53,150 nt of DNA. It comes from Candidatus Gastranaerophilales bacterium (lineage in GTDB: Bacteria > Bacillota > Clostridia > Lachnospirales > Lachnospiraceae). The notes below the pieces were generated by a model that was not told the DNA's origin, did not search any database, and worked only from the letters and a program-made list of their open reading frames with translations. Below are positions 51,464 to 53,150 of the stretch, piece by piece. Position 1 is the stretch's first letter. Each line of letters opens with the position of its first letter. Where the stretch lies: contig JAMPHU010000017.1 of NCBI GenBank assembly GCA_023663225.1, positions 1 through 53,150 on the forward strand, given 5' to 3'. Both the position numbers and the translations under genes were made by a program.

Positions 51464-52690
51464 ATGAAAAATATGATACGATTTGAACTTCAGAAGATAT
51501 GGGAAAAGAGGCTGAATAAGATCGCTATGTTTGCGGGTTATCTTTTGATAGCGGTCTGTGTGATAGCCTTTTTGATGGACAACAGTTTTTATGATGTGGA
51601 GACGCAAAGTTACATAGAGGGGTTGGAGGCCATCAGGCGGGATCAGGAGAGGTGCCGGTCAATGCCGGACGTTTTGACGGAGGATTATCTGACTGATCTG
51701 GTGGTGGAAATGCAAGAGCAGGTAAAGTTTCTGGACAGTGAGGATGAGATCTACGCGAAGGCGGCGCGGCCTCTGGGGGATCTGTTCTGGGTAGTCTGCA
51801 GTGTTTACAGAGATGCGGGTGTTGAGTATACTCAATACTTGAAGATCAAGGAGATACCCACGCAGGGAGGGATCGGATTCTACGAGCGGAGATTGGAGCA
51901 GGTGGAAGAATATCTGAATCTGGATTTCTCCTATGGGAATTACTCGGAAGCAGAGAAAGCGTTCTGGATGGCAAAGGAGCGGCAGGTGCAGACTCCCTTT
52001 GCCTGGGAGAGTAAAGTGGTCATGGATATCGTTTGGGATATCGTAAAGATTGCCTTCTTTTTGACTTTGGTCATCGCCGTGTGTATTTCGCCTGTATTTG
52101 CGGCGGAATATGAGTCGGGTGCGGTGGCGCTGCTTCTGACCACAAAGCATGGAAAAGGGAAACTGATCTATGCCAAAATACTGGCTTCGGTTCTTTTTGC
52201 CATGGGATATATGATGGCGGGGATCGGATTGGCCGTGGCCGTTGTAGGAATCTTGTTTGGTTTTCAGGGGGCGGAGCTTCCGGTGCAGTTGTGGCGGTCC
52301 ATGATCCCTTACAATTGGACCGTGGGGGAGGCGTGCCTGGTGAGCCTTGGTGTGGAACTGTTGATCGCGCTGGCGATCACATTGTTTGTGGCATGTATCT
52401 CTTCCAGGTTCAAGAGCAGTATGGTATCTCTGGCATTGTCGGCACTTTTGCTGCTGGGGTCGGTATTTTTGGATATGAGCAAGGAGAGCAGGCTGTGGAA
52501 CCGCATCAATTATCTGATGCCGGTTCGAGTCATGAATGTGTCGGATGTGATCAGCACGTTTAACAGTTATCAGTTTGGGAATGTGGTGATATCTTATTTG
52601 GCGATGACTGTGATCGTGTATTCGGCGATATGCGTGGTCAGCCTGTTGGGGATAAAAGGGGGATTTGCGAGGCATCAGGTGAGGAATTAG
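51464..52690 (+). CDS. ABC-2 type exporter permease
   Basis: A 408-residue membrane protein. One N-terminal helix (AMFAGYLLIAVCVIAFLMD) is followed by an extracytoplasmic domain of about 150 residues and then five to six helices, starting IVKIAFFLTLVIAVCISPVFA. EYESGAVALLLTTKHGKGKL is the conserved coupling segment of ABC-2 permeases. ATG 51464 has GAGGA upstream; the frame is open to 51386 only because it runs through the structured RNA element. It works with the ATPase encoded upstream. Confidence 0.85.
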   Translation: MKNMIRFELQKIWEKRLNKIAMFAGYLLIAVCVIAFLMDNSFYDVETQSYIEGLEAIRRDQERCRSMPDVLTEDYLTDLVVEMQEQVKFLDSEDEIYAKAARPLGDLFWVVCSVYRDAGVEYTQYLKIKEIPTQGGIGFYERRLEQVEEYLNLDFSYGNYSEAEKAFWMAKERQVQTPFAWESKVVMDIVWDIVKIAFFLTLVIAVCISPVFAAEYESGAVALLLTTKHGKGKLIYAKILASVLFAMGYMMAGIGLAVAVVGILFGFQGAELPVQLWRSMIPYNWTVGEACLVSLGVELLIALAITLFVACISSRFKSSMVSLALSALLLLGSVFLDMSKESRLWNRINYLMPVRVMNVSDVISTFNSYQFGNVVISYLAMTVIVYSAICVVSLLGIKGGFARHQVRN

Positions 52691-52722
52691 AGGGGGACGT
52701 GCAGGGAAACGTGCCAACAGGA

Positions 52723-52767
52723 AAAAAGACTTGGGACAATCGAGTTTCGGTTGGGTCAAGTCTTTTT
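52723..52767. terminator. Bidirectional terminator
   Basis: AAAAAGACTTG and CAAGTCTTTTT form an 11-base-pair stem around a 23-base loop, between the plus-strand exporter operon and the convergent minus-strand toxin gene. A and T runs on the two sides serve both directions. Confidence 0.85.
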
Positions 52768-52768
52768 G

Positions 52769-53041
52769 CTACATTCCGAACAGATCCGCATGGCTACCGG
52801 TGCGGTCAAGGAGCAGCTCTGTATCAGATTGTTTATATGTGAGCAGCCAGTCCGGTGCTATGTGACATTCTTTGTATCCGGAGAAATTGCCGCTCAGATT
52901 GTGTTCTCGGTTCTTTGCTGGCAGCGGAGCCGGGATGCGGAGAGTATCAATAACCTGCTGCAATAGCGCCATCTTATAACCGCGTTTTACGCAGGTCTTG
53001 AAGTCCTTTTTGAATCTGGTGGAGTATCTCACATTGAGCAT
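52769..53041 (-). CDS. YafQ-family (RelE superfamily) mRNA interferase toxin
   Basis: A 90-residue toxin. YSTRFKKDFKTCVKRGYKM at the N-terminus, LPAKNREHNLSGNFSGYKEC and CHIAPDWLLTYKQ ... LLLDRTGSHADLF match the YafQ/RelE type, with His and Asp candidates for catalysis in HIAPDW and TGSHADLF. It lies two bases after its antitoxin's stop codon on the same strand, with RBS GGAGGG inside the antitoxin gene. Complete and apparently intact. Confidence 0.9.
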   Translation of the reverse strand: MLNVRYSTRFKKDFKTCVKRGYKMALLQQVIDTLRIPAPLPAKNREHNLSGNFSGYKECHIAPDWLLTYKQSDTELLLDRTGSHADLFGM

Positions 53042-53043
53042 GG

Positions 53044-53150
53044 CTATCCCTCCATCAGTTCAGCAAACAACTCTTCCGTGCTGCCGGTGAATAGGGTGCC
53101 GCCGCCGCTTTCCAGTTCCTCTATTGAGGCTATGGTTTCAGCATTGGGCA
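53044..53150 (-). CDS. RelB/DinJ-type antitoxin, C-terminal part
   Basis: Only the last ~34 codons are inside the window; the start lies beyond base 53150. The visible end reads ESGGGTLFTGSTEELFAELM, an acidic antitoxin tail of the RelB/DinJ type. Its position directly before the YafQ-type toxin supports the call. Confidence 0.7.
   Translation of the reverse strand, partial: PNAETIASIEELESGGGTLFTGSTEELFAELMEG

Noticed and set aside
1-53150. tRNA or rRNA genes
   Set aside because: I saw no cloverleaf with a conserved TTCGA-type arm and CCA-adjacent acceptor stem, nor rRNA sequence, in the intergenic regions.

Overview
The window reads as a chromosomal segment of an anaerobic Firmicute, most likely a gut Lachnospiraceae-type Clostridia. 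The evidence is strong AGGAGG ribosome binding sites, sigma-A type promoters, lipoprotein signal peptides with Lachnospiraceae-like composition, AgrC/LytTR two-component genes, a Clostridia-type Rrf2 regulator with three cysteines, and plant-polysaccharide genes (GH127-like, GH140-like, xylulokinase). This is inference from gene content and style; no rRNA or other taxonomic marker is present. Most of the window looks moderately GC-rich, with two clearly AT-richer accessory islands at about 22.0-30.2 kb and 38.9-41.9 kb.

Layout. 1-2.1 kb (minus): aroA, a 27-residue truncated helix-turn-helix stub and the start of an OmpR-family response regulator that runs off the window. 2.2-5.4 kb (plus): a complete methionine ABC importer (metN, metI, metQ) followed by an Rrf2 regulator, with a likely Rrf2 operator just downstream of the metN promoter. 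5.4-6.5 kb (minus): a tocopherol-cyclase-like protein. 6.6-7.2 kb: two large imperfect palindromes that share a 40-base leader; part of it recurs at 42.7 kb. 7.3-16.8 kb (plus): a PepSY lipoprotein, a D,D-carboxypeptidase, an aldo/keto reductase with ferredoxin clusters, an epimerase, a GH127 beta-L-arabinofuranosidase, xylulokinase and an ABC-F protein. 16.9-18.8 kb (minus): a membrane EAL phosphodiesterase. 19.0-21.9 kb (plus): a GH140-like hydrolase and an AAA-ATPase-like/PD-(D/E)XK protein.

22.0-30.2 kb is a decaying defence island. It holds an hsdM that has lost its SAM-binding motif through an internal deletion, a DUF1016 (YhcG-type) nuclease gene bracketed by two copies of the hsdM/hsdS junction, an HsdS-start/HerA-tail chimera, a frameshifted AlbA/Schlafen-type gene and an intact Mrr-type restriction enzyme. 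After these come a tyrosyl-tRNA synthetase preceded by a tyrosine-rich leader peptide and attenuator, and a RelB/YoeB toxin-antitoxin pair.

30.3-38.8 kb (minus): an amino-acid ABC importer operon ending in purC, a two-permease/two-ATPase ABC exporter, and a TM-less GHKL kinase with a LytTR regulator. 38.9-41.9 kb: a retron, the most interesting locus here. A 233-residue protein of unknown function is followed after about 10 bases by a recognisable msr-msd RNA, then a nucleoside-deoxyribosyltransferase-like effector and a retron reverse transcriptase, in Ec86 (type II) order. 41.9-44.6 kb: truA, citrate synthase and a small helical protein. 44.8-49.0 kb: a MacB-like ATPase with a 1159-residue FtsX permease carrying a huge periplasmic-side coiled coil. 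49.0-52.7 kb: an ECF-like sigma factor, a membrane protein and an ABC exporter whose two genes are separated by a multi-hairpin RNA. The window ends in a YafQ-type toxin and its partial antitoxin.
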